Assembly: GCF_024437735.1 (NCBI RefSeq)
Contig: NZ_JANFQO010000002.1
Coordinates: 310,001 to 374,000, forward strand
Direction of reading: 5' to 3'
Origin: Tahibacter harae
GTDB lineage: Bacteria > Pseudomonadota > Gammaproteobacteria > Xanthomonadales > Rhodanobacteraceae
Length of the DNA stretch: 64,000 nt
Shown: positions 16,719-25,940 of the stretch, piece by piece
Layout of the letters: every line of letters begins with the position of its first letter
Position numbering within the stretch: position 1 is the first letter of the stretch
Notes under the pieces: model-generated
The model's input: only the letters and a program-made list of their open reading frames with translations
Told to the model about the DNA's origin: nothing
Databases searched by the model: none
Position numbers and translations under genes: made by a program

Positions 16719-19139
16719 CTACAGCACCGCGCCGGCGAAATCGAAGTCGAAATCCGCCAGCCAGTCGCATACCACCACGCCGTTGGCGTAGTGCGCGCCG
16801 CTGCGCAGCAGTTCGCCGATGTCGCTCATGTCCTGTACGCCGCTGGCAATCACGATCTTGCCCAGGGCGCGCACCGCGGCGAACGCATTAGCGCGCGCCG
16901 CCCAGGGCGAGCCCGGCCCATCCCCGGCCGGACGCTCGAAGCGCACCACACCGAAGGCCGCGTGCTGCAACCAGCGCTGGGCGCGCTCGCTGTCGTCGTT
17001 GGCGCGCAGGCAGAAGCGCGCGCCCACGCGCTGCAAGGCCTCTATCGCGGCATCGCCGGGTTGCTGTTCGATCAGGTCGGCGATGTCGAATTCCAGCGCG
17101 ATGGCCGCCGCCGGCACCGACTGGGCGCGCAGCTCGGTCGCGAGCCAGGGCGCGAAGGCCGGATCCAGCAGCGCCTCGGCGCTGATCGGCAGGAACAGGC
17201 GCAGTTCGTTCAGTGCGTTGGCATGGATATGCGCCTGGCGCAGGGCCAGGCGGATCAGGCGCTTGTCGACCTGGGCCACCAGGCCCAGGCCGCGCGCCAG
17301 CGGCAGGTATTCCTCGGTATCGATCAGGATGCTCTGCGAACTGCGCGGCGGCTTGAGCTGCATGCGCGCCAGGTACTGTCCGCTGAGGTTGCCGGCCAGC
17401 GGCGCGAACGGCTGGTAGGACAGCACCGAATTGCTGGCATCCGCCGGCGTGCGCAGGATGGCGCGTACCAGGCGCAGGCGCGGATCCTCGCTGGCCTGGT
17501 TGGGGTCGCGCAGTTCCAGGCTGGCGCCGTTGCCGCCAGCGGCCTGCAGGTTCAGCGCCTGCTGGCGCACGCGCCGGATCAGGCTTTCGGCGCGCTCGGC
17601 CGGCCCGCTCAGGCGCAGCGCGGCCAGGCTGAAGGACAGGCGCAGCGGATCGTCCGCCGACAGCCAGCTGCGCGCGGAGAGACGCTGGCGCGCCTGCTCC
17701 AGCGCCTCGCGCAGGGCCAGTTCATCCTCGCGCTGGGCCAGGGCCAGGAATACGTATTCGCCGTAGGCGCACAGCGGCCGCGCGAACGGCAGTTCCGCGG
17801 CGATGGCCAGGCCCAGCTGCTGACCCAGGGTGCCGGCCGTGACAAAGCCGACGCGCTCGCGCACCGATTCGATATCGTCCACCGCGAGGTAGACCAGGGC
17901 CGGACAGGCTTCGCCGCCGCTTTCCAGCAGGTTCTGCAGCTCCTGCAGGAATACGTCGCGGCCCGACAGCGTGCCGCGGCGCTCGCCGCGCGCGGAACCC
18001 GCGCTGGCCGACAGCGCGCGGGCGCGGCGTACGCGGCTCTCCACCGTCATCAGCAGATGGCGCGGCTTGACCGGCTTGGTGAGGAAATCGTCGCCGCCCA
18101 TGGAGATGGCGTCGAAGCGCCGGTCCAGGTCCTGTTCGCCGGAAAGAAACACCACCGGCAGGAAGGCGCAGCCCGGCTCGGCGCGGATCATCTGCGCGAC
18201 TTCGATGCCGTTGCCGTCGGGCAGGTAGAAATCCAGCAGCACCAGGTCGGGATGGAAGCTGTGCACGGCCTGGGTCACGCCGGCGGCGCTGGCGCAGACC
18301 TGGGTGGTGATGCCGCGGTGATGCAGTACGGATTCGCAGAACTTGGCCTGGGCCGGATCGTCCTCGACCACCAGCACGCGGTAGCCCAGGCTGCGGCGCT
18401 GCTCCAGCAGTTCCTCCAGCCGCGCCAGGATGGTTACCGGATCGCGGCTGGAAATCACCGCGTCGGCGCCGGCGCGCTGGGCGTAGAGCACGCGGGCCAG
18501 GTCGGCCGATTCGGCCAGCACCAGGCATACCGGCGGATCGCGCTGCGCTTCGCGCGCCCGCGCAAAGGCTTCCAGCACCGCGTGCAGCTGCGGCACGAAT
18601 TCGTCCTCGACCAGCAGCACGTCGGGCACGCTCTCGGCCATGGCCAGAAGCGGCGCGGCGTCCTCGAACGGGCGCACCAGGAAACGCTGTGCGCCCAAGG
18701 TCGGCGCCAGCGCCTCGATCGCACGCGCCGGCGACGCCAGGTAGTGCACCTGGCCGCGCACATGGCTGGCCACGGCGCGCCTGGCCGGGCTGCGCGGCGC
18801 CGGCCGCGGCGTATCGGACTGGGCCAGTTTGTCGATAAGACCAGCCAGCGCCTGGCGCTGAGCCGCGCTGGGAATCGCGCCGGTCTCGACGAAGGAGCAC
18901 AGGAACACGATCACTTCCAGCGTCGGCGCGGCGATCTCGGCCAGGTCCTGCGCCTCGGCCTCGGCGTTGATGCGTTCCAGTTCCTCGTGCAGCAGGCTGG
19001 CCTTGGCGCCGTCCCAGGCGCCGGACTGGCTGCTGCGCCAGTCCGCGACAAATGCCTCCAGGCGCTGACGCAGATTGCGCCCGCCCGCCGAAGCCCGCGG
19101 CGCCTCGGCTTCCGTCGTCGTATCGGCCATCGTGTTCAT
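16719..19139 (-). CDS. Response regulator with degenerate GGDEF and EAL domains
   Basis: The product has 806 residues. The N-terminal ~115 are helical and resemble a phosphotransfer-like bundle. A diverged receiver-like region spans about 130-245. A canonical receiver follows (about 253-375) with VEDD, the phosphoacceptor Asp in LVLLDFYLPDG, and FLTKPVKP. The GGDEF domain is degenerate (YGEYVFLAL in place of the GG[D/E]EF site), and the EAL domain lacks its EALLR signature (QYLARM there). It therefore probably senses or binds rather than makes or breaks c-di-GMP. It stands alone and is convergent with cls. Confidence 0.82.
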   Translation of the reverse strand: MNTMADTTTEAEAPRASAGGRNLRQRLEAFVADWRSSQSGAWDGAKASLLHEELERINAEAEAQDLAEIAAPTLEVIVFLCSFVETGAIPSAAQRQALAGLIDKLAQSDTPRPAPRSPARRAVASHVRGQVHYLASPARAIEALAPTLGAQRFLVRPFEDAAPLLAMAESVPDVLLVEDEFVPQLHAVLEAFARAREAQRDPPVCLVLAESADLARVLYAQRAGADAVISSRDPVTILARLEELLEQRRSLGYRVLVVEDDPAQAKFCESVLHHRGITTQVCASAAGVTQAVHSFHPDLVLLDFYLPDGNGIEVAQMIRAEPGCAFLPVVFLSGEQDLDRRFDAISMGGDDFLTKPVKPRHLLMTVESRVRRARALSASAGSARGERRGTLSGRDVFLQELQNLLESGGEACPALVYLAVDDIESVRERVGFVTAGTLGQQLGLAIAAELPFARPLCAYGEYVFLALAQREDELALREALEQARQRLSARSWLSADDPLRLSFSLAALRLSGPAERAESLIRRVRQQALNLQAAGGNGASLELRDPNQASEDPRLRLVRAILRTPADASNSVLSYQPFAPLAGNLSGQYLARMQLKPPRSSQSILIDTEEYLPLARGLGLVAQVDKRLIRLALRQAHIHANALNELRLFLPISAEALLDPAFAPWLATELRAQSVPAAAIALEFDIADLIEQQPGDAAIEALQRVGARFCLRANDDSERAQRWLQHAAFGVVRFERPAGDGPGSPWAARANAFAAVRALGKIVIASGVQDMSDIGELLRSGAHYANGVVVCDWLADFDFDFAGAVL

Positions 19140-19507
19140 CGCCCCTGATGTACGGCCGTACTATAGCGACTGCCACGGCGGTGCAGCGCGTCCGCAGCGG
19201 CGCGATATGAAATCGTGTGTGTCGGCAGCGGCGCAAGCTGAATCCGCGGACGCCGGAATTTCGCCGCCGTTCGCCGCGGCTGGCGGAAGATGGATCCGTC
19301 GCCGCCGCAGCGCACGACACGCCCGCAGCGCCGGCGACTGCCGGCCGCGCCAATCCGCCGCCGCAGACGCCGGCGTTTCCCTTCCGCGAATCAACCAGTT
19401 ACGCCGGCAGCACGGAAACCGGCCCAAGGCCTCGCACCGGCGCTGCGGCGCCGGCCTGCTAGACTCTGGAATCCGCCCGGCCCCGCCGGGCACTGCCCAG
19501 CTCATCG

Positions 19508-20857
19508 ATGTCCGAAGATCGCATCGACTACGCCAGCACGCGCGAGGTGCTGACGCCCTCGCAACTGACGCGGCGCGCCCGCGACCTGCTGGAGGACGAA
19601 TTCGGCCTGATCTGGCTGGCGGGGGAAATCTCCAATTTTTCGCGTCCGTCCTCAGGCCACCTGTACTTCAGCCTCAAGGATGGCAGCGCCCAGGTGCGCT
19701 GCGCCATGTTCAAGCCCAAGAGCACCTGGCTGCGCTTCCGTCCCGCCGACGGCATGCAGGTGCTGGCGCGGGCGCGGGTCAGCCTGTACGAGGCGCGCGG
19801 CGAGTTCCAGCTCATCGTCGAACACCTGGAAGAAGCCGGCGAAGGCGCGCTGCAGCGCGAATTCGAGCGGCTCAAGGCCCTGCTCGATGCCGAAGGCCTG
19901 TTCGCCGCCGCGCACAAGCGCGCGCTGCCGCGCCATCCGCGCCGCATCGCCGTGGTCACTTCGGCTTCCGGCGCGGCCGTGCGCGACGTGCTCAGCGTGC
20001 TGACGCGGCGCTGGCCGCTGCTGGCGGTCGACGTGGTGCCGGTGCCGGTACAAGGCAGGGAAGCGCCGCCGGCCATCGTCACCGCGCTGCGCCGGCTTTC
20101 CGCGGCGGCCGCGCACGACCTGATCCTGCTCACCCGCGGCGGCGGCTCGATCGAGGACCTGTGGGCCTTCAACGACGAAGGCGTGGCCCGCGCCATCCAT
20201 GCCAGCAGCCTGCCGGTGGTATCGGCCATAGGCCATGAAGTGGATTTCACCATCGCCGATTTCGTTGCTGACCTGCGCGCGCCGACGCCCTCGGCCGCGG
20301 CCGAACTGCTGGCGCCCGATGCCGCCGCGCTCGCCCGCGCGCTGCAGCAGCGCCAGCAGCGCCTGCACCTGCTGTGGCAGCGCCGGCTGCAGCGCGGACA
20401 GCAGCAGCTGGACCGCCTGCACGCGCAGTTGCAGGCGCGCAGTCCGGCCCAGCGCCTGGCGCTGGGCCGCAGCCGGCTGCAGGCACAGTCGCTGCGCCTG
20501 CGCCATGCCCTGGCCCAGAGCCGCCAGCGCAGCCGCGAGCGCCTGCATCTGCTGCACATGCGCCTGCTGCGCCGGCATCCGCGCGAACGCCTGCAACAGC
20601 TGCGCAGCGGGCTGGAGCGGCAGCAGCACCAGTTGCAGCAATGCCTGCGTTCCGGCGTGGACGCGCGCCGCGCACACCTGGCCGCACTCGGCCGCGCCCT
20701 GCACGCGGTCAGCCCGCTGGCGGTGCTGGCGCGCGGCTACGCCCTGCTGCAGCGCGAGGACGACGGCCGCGTGGTGCGCGCCGCCACCGATGCCGCGCCC
20801 GGCACGCGCCTGCGCGCACGCCTGGCCGAGGGCGAGCTGAAACTGCGGGTGGATTGA
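19508..20857 (+). CDS. xseA: Exodeoxyribonuclease VII large subunit
   Basis: The product has 449 residues. The N-terminal OB-fold (about 1-105) has LTRRARDLLEDEFGLIWLAGEISNF, and the catalytic region has VVTSASGAAVRDVL, LLTRGGGSIEDLWAFNDE and SAIGHEVDFTIADFVAD, all typical of XseA. A long Gln/Arg/Leu-rich coiled coil follows (about 270-400). With XseB it degrades single-stranded DNA to oligonucleotides. xseB is not in the window. TAGACT at 19460-19465 may be its -10 element. Confidence 0.95.
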   Translation: MSEDRIDYASTREVLTPSQLTRRARDLLEDEFGLIWLAGEISNFSRPSSGHLYFSLKDGSAQVRCAMFKPKSTWLRFRPADGMQVLARARVSLYEARGEFQLIVEHLEEAGEGALQREFERLKALLDAEGLFAAAHKRALPRHPRRIAVVTSASGAAVRDVLSVLTRRWPLLAVDVVPVPVQGREAPPAIVTALRRLSAAAAHDLILLTRGGGSIEDLWAFNDEGVARAIHASSLPVVSAIGHEVDFTIADFVADLRAPTPSAAAELLAPDAAALARALQQRQQRLHLLWQRRLQRGQQQLDRLHAQLQARSPAQRLALGRSRLQAQSLRLRHALAQSRQRSRERLHLLHMRLLRRHPRERLQQLRSGLERQQHQLQQCLRSGVDARRAHLAALGRALHAVSPLAVLARGYALLQREDDGRVVRAATDAAPGTRLRARLAEGELKLRVD

Positions 20858-20869
20858 CGTTTCTCCACA

Positions 20870-20899
20870 TTGACCGCTTCCCGCCGCGCGGCCGAGAAT
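20870..20899 (+). promoter_or_regulatory. Candidate sigma-70 promoter of the ThDP enzyme gene
   Basis: TTGACC at 20870-20875 and GAGAAT at 20894-20899 are separated by 18 bases. Transcription would begin near 20906, about 22 bases before the ATG at 20928, leaving room for the AAGGAG ribosome binding site. Confidence 0.5.
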
Positions 20900-20927
20900 C
20901 CGGCCTTGCTGCGCGAAGGAGCGAGCC

Positions 20928-22568
20928 ATGAAGGCGTCCGACCTGTTCGTAAAGGCGCTCGAAGCCGAAGGCGTGGAATACGTCTTCGGCCTGCCGGGCG
21001 AAGAAAACCTCGACCTGCTCGAATCGCTGCGCAAATCCCCGATCAAGCTGGTGCTGACCCGGCACGAGCAGGCCGCCGGCTTCATGGCCGCGACCTACGG
21101 CCGCCTGACCGGCCGCGCCGGTGTCTGCCTGGCCACGCTGGGGCCGGGTGCGACCAACCTGGTCACGCCGGCGGCCTACGCCAATCTCGGCGGCATGCCC
21201 ATGCTGATGCTGACCGGGCAGAAACCGATCAAATTGTCCAAACAAGGACATTTCCAGATTGTCGACGTGGTCGACATGATGCAGCCGCTGACCAAGTACA
21301 CGCGCCAGATCGTCTCGGCCGACAACATCCCGGCGCGGGTGCGCGAAAGCTTCCGCCGCGCCGAGGAAGAACGCCCGGGCGCCACCCACCTGGAACTGCC
21401 CGAGGACATCGCCCGCGACGACACCGATGCCATCGTGCTGCCGCGCAGCTACCACCGCCGTCCCATCGCCGACGACAAGGCCGTGGGCCACGCCGCCGCG
21501 GCCATACGCCAGGCGCGGCGGCCGCTGCTGATGATCGGCGCCGGCGCCAACCGCAAGACCTGCTCGCGCATGCTGCGCGAGTTCGTCGACGGCACCGGCA
21601 TCCCCTTCTTCACCACCCAGATGGGCAAGGGCGTCATCGACGAACACCACCCGCTTTGGCTGGGCAATGCGGCGCTCAGCGACGGCGATTTCGTGCACCG
21701 CGCCATCGAGCATTCCGACTGCATCATCAACTGCGGCCACGACGTGATCGAGAAGCCGCCGTTCTTCATGCGCCGCGGCCTGCGCACGGTGATCCACGTG
21801 AATTTCTCCAGCGCCGAAGTGGATACGGTGTATTTCCCGCAGATCGAGGTCGTCGGCGATGTGGCCAACTCGGTCTGGCAGCTGGGCCAGGCGCTGGCGC
21901 CGCAGGCGCACTGGGATTTCAGCTGGTTCGACACCGTGCGCGAGCATCTGGAACGGCATCTGCAGCGGGGTGCGGACGATGCGCGCTTCCCCATCCATCC
22001 GGTGCGCCTGGTCGCCGATACCCGCGCGGTAATGCCCGACGACGGCATGCTCTGCCTGGACAATGGCATCTACAAACTCTGGTACGCGCGCTACTACCGC
22101 TGCCGCCAGTCCAACACCCTGCTGCTGGACAACGCCCTGGCGAGCATGGGCGCGGGCCTGCCGTCGGCCATCGCCGCCAAGATCGTGCATCCGCAGCGCA
22201 AGGTGGTCGCAGTCTGCGGCGACGGCGGTTTCATGATGAACGCACAGGAGATCGAGACCGCGGTGCGCCTGGGCCTGGACCTGACCGTGCTGGTGCTGCG
22301 CGACGATGCCTACGGCATGATCAAGTGGAAGCAGGCACACATGGACTTCCCCGCCTACGGCATGGACCTGGGCAACCCGGATTTCGTGCGCTACGCCCAG
22401 AGCTACGGCGCCCACGGCCACCGCCCCGACTCCGCCGCCGCGTTCGCCCCGCTGCTGCGGCACTGCCTGGATACGCCCGGCGTGCACCTGATCGACCTGC
22501 CTATCGACTATTCCGACAACGACCGCGTGCTCAACCACGAGATCCGCGAACTCAGCGCGGCGATCTGA
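20928..22568 (+). CDS. Acetolactate synthase-like ThDP-dependent enzyme (large-subunit type)
   Basis: The product has 546 residues. The N-terminal Pyr domain has the catalytic Glu in LTRHEQAAGFMAATYGR and GPGATNLVTP. A central domain follows, and the C-terminal PP domain has the ThDP motif GDGGFMMNAQEIETAVR. The overall pattern fits catabolic or single-subunit acetolactate synthases, but related decarboxylases and carboligases share it. No small regulatory subunit gene is nearby. It is followed after 96 bases by an aldehyde dehydrogenase gene on the same strand, each with a strong ribosome binding site, so the pair may process a 2-oxo acid to an aldehyde and then an acid. The substrate is not certain. 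Confidence 0.82.
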   Translation: MKASDLFVKALEAEGVEYVFGLPGEENLDLLESLRKSPIKLVLTRHEQAAGFMAATYGRLTGRAGVCLATLGPGATNLVTPAAYANLGGMPMLMLTGQKPIKLSKQGHFQIVDVVDMMQPLTKYTRQIVSADNIPARVRESFRRAEEERPGATHLELPEDIARDDTDAIVLPRSYHRRPIADDKAVGHAAAAIRQARRPLLMIGAGANRKTCSRMLREFVDGTGIPFFTTQMGKGVIDEHHPLWLGNAALSDGDFVHRAIEHSDCIINCGHDVIEKPPFFMRRGLRTVIHVNFSSAEVDTVYFPQIEVVGDVANSVWQLGQALAPQAHWDFSWFDTVREHLERHLQRGADDARFPIHPVRLVADTRAVMPDDGMLCLDNGIYKLWYARYYRCRQSNTLLLDNALASMGAGLPSAIAAKIVHPQRKVVAVCGDGGFMMNAQEIETAVRLGLDLTVLVLRDDAYGMIKWKQAHMDFPAYGMDLGNPDFVRYAQSYGAHGHRPDSAAAFAPLLRHCLDTPGVHLIDLPIDYSDNDRVLNHEIRELSAAI

Positions 22569-22664
22569 GGCCGGCCTCCCTGGTCCCGGCCGCAACGCCG
22601 AATCCCGCGACGGCAGCCGTCGCCCACGAATCCCGCGGCCAACGCCGCCGCCAAGGAGGCTTCC

Positions 22665-24095
22665 ATGCTCGCAGCACGCTATCCCTACTACCTGGCCAGC
22701 AAGCCCGTCGCGGCCAATACCGGTCTGGAAGTCACCGACAAATACACCGGCAAGGTGGCCACGCGCGTCGCCCTGGCCGATGCCGCGGCCATCGACGCCG
22801 GCATCGCCGCCGCGGTGGCCGCGCAGGAAGCGCTGCGCCGCTTCGCGCCCTACCAGCGCCAGGCGGTGCTGGAACACTGCGTAAAGCGCTTCCGCGAACG
22901 CGCCGAGGAAATGGCCCTGGCCCTGTGCGTGGAAGCCGGCAAGCCGATCCGCGATTCGCGCGGCGAAGTCTCGCGCCTGATCGACACGTTCAAGGTCGCC
23001 GCGGAAGAAAGCGTGCGCATCGACGGCAGCGTCATCAACCTGGAAATTTCCGCCCGCGCGCGCGGCTACCGCGGTTTTTCCAGGCGCGTGCCCATAGGGC
23101 CGTGCTCGTTCATCTCGCCGTTCAATTTCCCGCTGAACCTGGCCGCGCACAAGGTCGCGCCGGCCATCGCGGCGGGCTGTCCCTTCGTGCTCAAGCCGGC
23201 CAGCCGCACGCCGATAGGTGCGCTGATCATCGGCGAAGTGCTGGCCGAGACGGATCTGCCCCAGGGCGCGTTCTCCATCCTGCCGGCGCACCGCGACGGC
23301 GCCGACCTGTTCACCACGGACGAGCGCTTCAAGCTGCTCTCCTTCACCGGCTCGCCGGCGGTAGGCTGGGATCTCAAGGCCCGCGCCGGCAAGAAGAAAG
23401 TGGTGCTGGAACTCGGCGGCAACGCCGCCTGCATCGTCGACGCGGACCAGCGCGAACGCCTGGATTTCGTCATCGAGCGGCTGGTATTCGGCGCGTTCTA
23501 TCAGTCCGGCCAGAGCTGCATCAGCGTGCAGCGCATCCTCGCCCATGCGGACATCTACGACGAGCTGCGCGAACGTCTGGTGGCGAAGGTGGAAACGCTC
23601 AAGAGCGGCGATCCGCGCGAGGAAGACACCTTCATCGGCCCCATGATCGACGAGCGCGAGGCGCAGCGCCTGGAAGGCTGGATCAAGGAAGCCGCCGGCG
23701 CCGGCGCGCGCCTGCTCTGCGGCGGCGCGCGCCAGGGCGCAATGCTGCAGCCGGCGGTGCTGGAAAATGTGGACCCGGCGCAGAAAGTGTCCTGCCAGGA
23801 AGCCTTCGGCCCGGTCGTGCTGCTGCAGCGCTATACCGATTTCGAGGCCGCCCTGGCCGAGGTCAACCACAGCGATTTCGGCCTCCAGGCCGGGCTTTTC
23901 AGCTTCGATACGCGCAAGGCCCTGCGTGCCTGGGACGTGCTGGAAGTCGGCGGCGTCATCGTCGGCGATGTGCCCAGCTTCCGCGTCGACAACATGCCCT
24001 ACGGCGGGGTCAAGGATTCGGGCCTGGGCCGCGAGGGCATACGCTACGCGATCGAGGACATGACCGAGTTGCGCCTGCTGGTGCTGCGGGACTGA
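22665..24095 (+). CDS. NAD(P)+-dependent aldehyde dehydrogenase
   Basis: The product has 476 residues. Family signatures are PFNFPLNLAAHKVAPAIAAGCP (cofactor domain), SFTGSPAVGWDL, the general base Glu in LELGGN near residue 247, and the nucleophile in GQSCISVQR near 286. CQEAFGPVV and YGGVKDSGLGREG complete the fold. It oxidises an unknown aldehyde to a carboxylate in the cytoplasm. AAGGAGG stands 6 bases before the ATG. It is probably co-transcribed with the ThDP enzyme upstream and the GH8 gene 10 bases downstream. Confidence 0.9.
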   Translation: MLAARYPYYLASKPVAANTGLEVTDKYTGKVATRVALADAAAIDAGIAAAVAAQEALRRFAPYQRQAVLEHCVKRFRERAEEMALALCVEAGKPIRDSRGEVSRLIDTFKVAAEESVRIDGSVINLEISARARGYRGFSRRVPIGPCSFISPFNFPLNLAAHKVAPAIAAGCPFVLKPASRTPIGALIIGEVLAETDLPQGAFSILPAHRDGADLFTTDERFKLLSFTGSPAVGWDLKARAGKKKVVLELGGNAACIVDADQRERLDFVIERLVFGAFYQSGQSCISVQRILAHADIYDELRERLVAKVETLKSGDPREEDTFIGPMIDEREAQRLEGWIKEAAGAGARLLCGGARQGAMLQPAVLENVDPAQKVSCQEAFGPVVLLQRYTDFEAALAEVNHSDFGLQAGLFSFDTRKALRAWDVLEVGGVIVGDVPSFRVDNMPYGGVKDSGLGREGIRYAIEDMTELRLLVLRD

Positions 24096-24104
24096 GGAGC
24101 AGCC

Positions 24105-25397
24105 ATGCGCCCGCTGATCATTCCCGCCTTCGCCGCCCTCGCCGCCCTCGCCAGCTCCGGCGTGCCGGCGCAGACACCGGCCCATCCGTTTCCGCAACAC
24201 CTGCCGTACGCCGCCGGCAGCATCCGGCCCAGTCACCGCAGCCAGGCGCAGCTGGACCAGGATGTGCGCGAGGCCTATGCACGCTGGAAGACGGCGTATC
24301 TGCGCACCGCCGGCAGCGACGGCGGGCTCACGCTGTACCGTGTGCTGTGCGATACCGACAGCGCGGGCAATACCGTGTCCGAGGGCCAGGGCTACGGGCT
24401 GGTCATCGTCGCGCTGATGGCCGGCGCGGAGACTGAAGCGGCGGCCATCAGCGCCGGGCTGTGGCGCTACGCGGACCTGCATCCCAGCGGCAACGACAGC
24501 CGCCTGATGAGCTGGAACATCAACGCCGCCGGCCAGGTGCAGCAGGGCAATACCAGCGCCTTCGACGGCGACAACGATCTCGCGCTGGGCCTGCTGCTGG
24601 CCGCGGCGCAATGGCCCGGCGGCGCGAACGGTGTGGATTTCCGCGCCCGGGCGCTGGAGGTGATTGCCGGCCAGGCCGCCTCGGCGATGGGGCCGGCTTC
24701 GTACCTGCCCCTGCTCGGCGACTGGGTGACGCCCAACGGCGCGCAGTACAACCAGTACACGGTGCGGCCTTCGGATTTCATGCCGGCGCACTTTGTGAAC
24801 TTCGCCGCCGCGGCGAACGCGCCGCTGTGGATGCAGGCTGTGGCCGCCGCACGCGCAGCGACCGAGCATCTGCAGGGCAGCTACGCGGCCAATACCGGCC
24901 TGATGCCGGATTTCGCGGTGCGCGAAAGCGCCGCGGTGACGACGCTGCGGCCGGCGGATCCAGGCTTCCTGGAAGGCGCCAACGACGGCAACTACAACTA
25001 CAACGCCGGCCGCGTGCCCTGGCGCCTGGCCACCCATGCCCTGCTCCACAGCGACGTCGCCAGCGCGCGTCAGGCGCGGCGCATTTCGCAGTGGGCGCAG
25101 GCCTCAACCGGTGGCGTGGCAACGAATATCCGCCCCGGCTATCGGCTCGACGGCACGCCGCTGGCGACCGACTATTTCAGCAGTTTCTTTGCCGCGCCCA
25201 TCGGCACGGCGGCCATGGTGACGCCAGCCCAGCAGAGCTGGCTCAACGCGATCTACGACAGCGTGCGCACGCGCCAGGAAGGCTATTACGAAGACAGCGT
25301 GGCGCTGCTGTCGCTGCTGCTGATGAGCGGCACGTACTGGGATCCGGTGGCCATGGACCGCCTCTTCGCCGACGGCTTGCAGCGCATCACGCCCTGA
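24105..25397 (+). CDS. Secreted glycoside hydrolase family 8 enzyme
   Basis: The product has 430 residues with a signal peptide (MRPLIIPAFAALAALASS, cleaved near PAQ). The GH8 hallmark is present: the proton-donor Glu in VSEGQGYGLVI near residue 92 and the substrate-binding DGDNDLALGLLLA near 153, followed by NYNYNAGRVPWRL. GH8 enzymes cleave cellulose, chitosan or xylan. No cellulose synthase gene is nearby, so a role as BcsZ is not supported by context. GAGGAG lies 6 bases before the ATG, and the gene is packed tightly behind the aldehyde dehydrogenase. Confidence 0.88.
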   Translation: MRPLIIPAFAALAALASSGVPAQTPAHPFPQHLPYAAGSIRPSHRSQAQLDQDVREAYARWKTAYLRTAGSDGGLTLYRVLCDTDSAGNTVSEGQGYGLVIVALMAGAETEAAAISAGLWRYADLHPSGNDSRLMSWNINAAGQVQQGNTSAFDGDNDLALGLLLAAAQWPGGANGVDFRARALEVIAGQAASAMGPASYLPLLGDWVTPNGAQYNQYTVRPSDFMPAHFVNFAAAANAPLWMQAVAAARAATEHLQGSYAANTGLMPDFAVRESAAVTTLRPADPGFLEGANDGNYNYNAGRVPWRLATHALLHSDVASARQARRISQWAQASTGGVATNIRPGYRLDGTPLATDYFSSFFAAPIGTAAMVTPAQQSWLNAIYDSVRTRQEGYYEDSVALLSLLLMSGTYWDPVAMDRLFADGLQRITP

Positions 25398-25479
25398 ACG
25401 GCGCGAGCGTTACAGCCGCGACCCGGCGGCGCCGCGCGCTGCAGCGGCCGCCGCTGCAACGCGGCCGCCGGTGCAGGCA

Positions 25480-25737
25480 TCAGACTTCGTCGAGGCGCTT
25501 GGCCGCGGCCACGCCGGCGGTCTGCAGCGCCGCGGCCGCGGCGCGGTCCGCCGCGTCCGGCACGACGACAATGGTCGGCAGCACGACGATGTTCTCGTAG
25601 CTCGGTGCGGCGGCGTTGTGCTGCACGTTAGGGGTGCCGGCGAACAGGCTGATCGTGGCCAGGCCCAGCGCGGTGGCGCAGGCGGCGGCGAACTTCGGCG
25701 GCAGAGTGGAAGAAGACAGGAAGCGATACGCAGTCAT
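25480..25737 (-). CDS. Small hypothetical protein with one hydrophobic segment
   Basis: The product has 85 residues from ATG 25737, with GGAG 7 bases upstream. A hydrophobic segment lies at about residues 18-34 (AAACATALGLATISLF). A Val/Ile-rich stretch (NIVVLPTIVVVPDAAD) and an Ala-rich helix follow. It may be exported or membrane-anchored. No family is recognised. It is convergent with the GH8 gene, and about 200 bases without a clear gene separate it from the end of proA. Confidence 0.5.
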   Translation of the reverse strand: MTAYRFLSSSTLPPKFAAACATALGLATISLFAGTPNVQHNAAAPSYENIVVLPTIVVVPDAADRAAAAALQTAGVAAAKRLDEV

Positions 25738-25940
25738 GGCGGTACTCCAGGGGGTTGCTGCACTTGCCCTGACTTGGATGAGCACCGGCATGAATCGGTT
25801 GCGTGGTTTTGCCCCAACTGATGGCAGGGTTCGCACGCTTCGGCGCAGCGCCGCGGAAACGGCATGACTTCCGGCCGCCTGTACGCCGCAGCCGCGGGCA
25901 TGACTTGCGGCACGGCAGCGTGCACTGCCGTGCCGCGCGA

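Noticed and set aside
20709-25049. A single open frame of more than 1,400 codons on the minus strand, antisense to xseA, the ThDP enzyme, the aldehyde dehydrogenase and GH8
   Set aside because: Its translation is Gly/Ala/His/Arg/Gln-rich without any domain pattern, and the plus-strand genes are clear families. Long antisense frames are expected in such GC-rich coding DNA.
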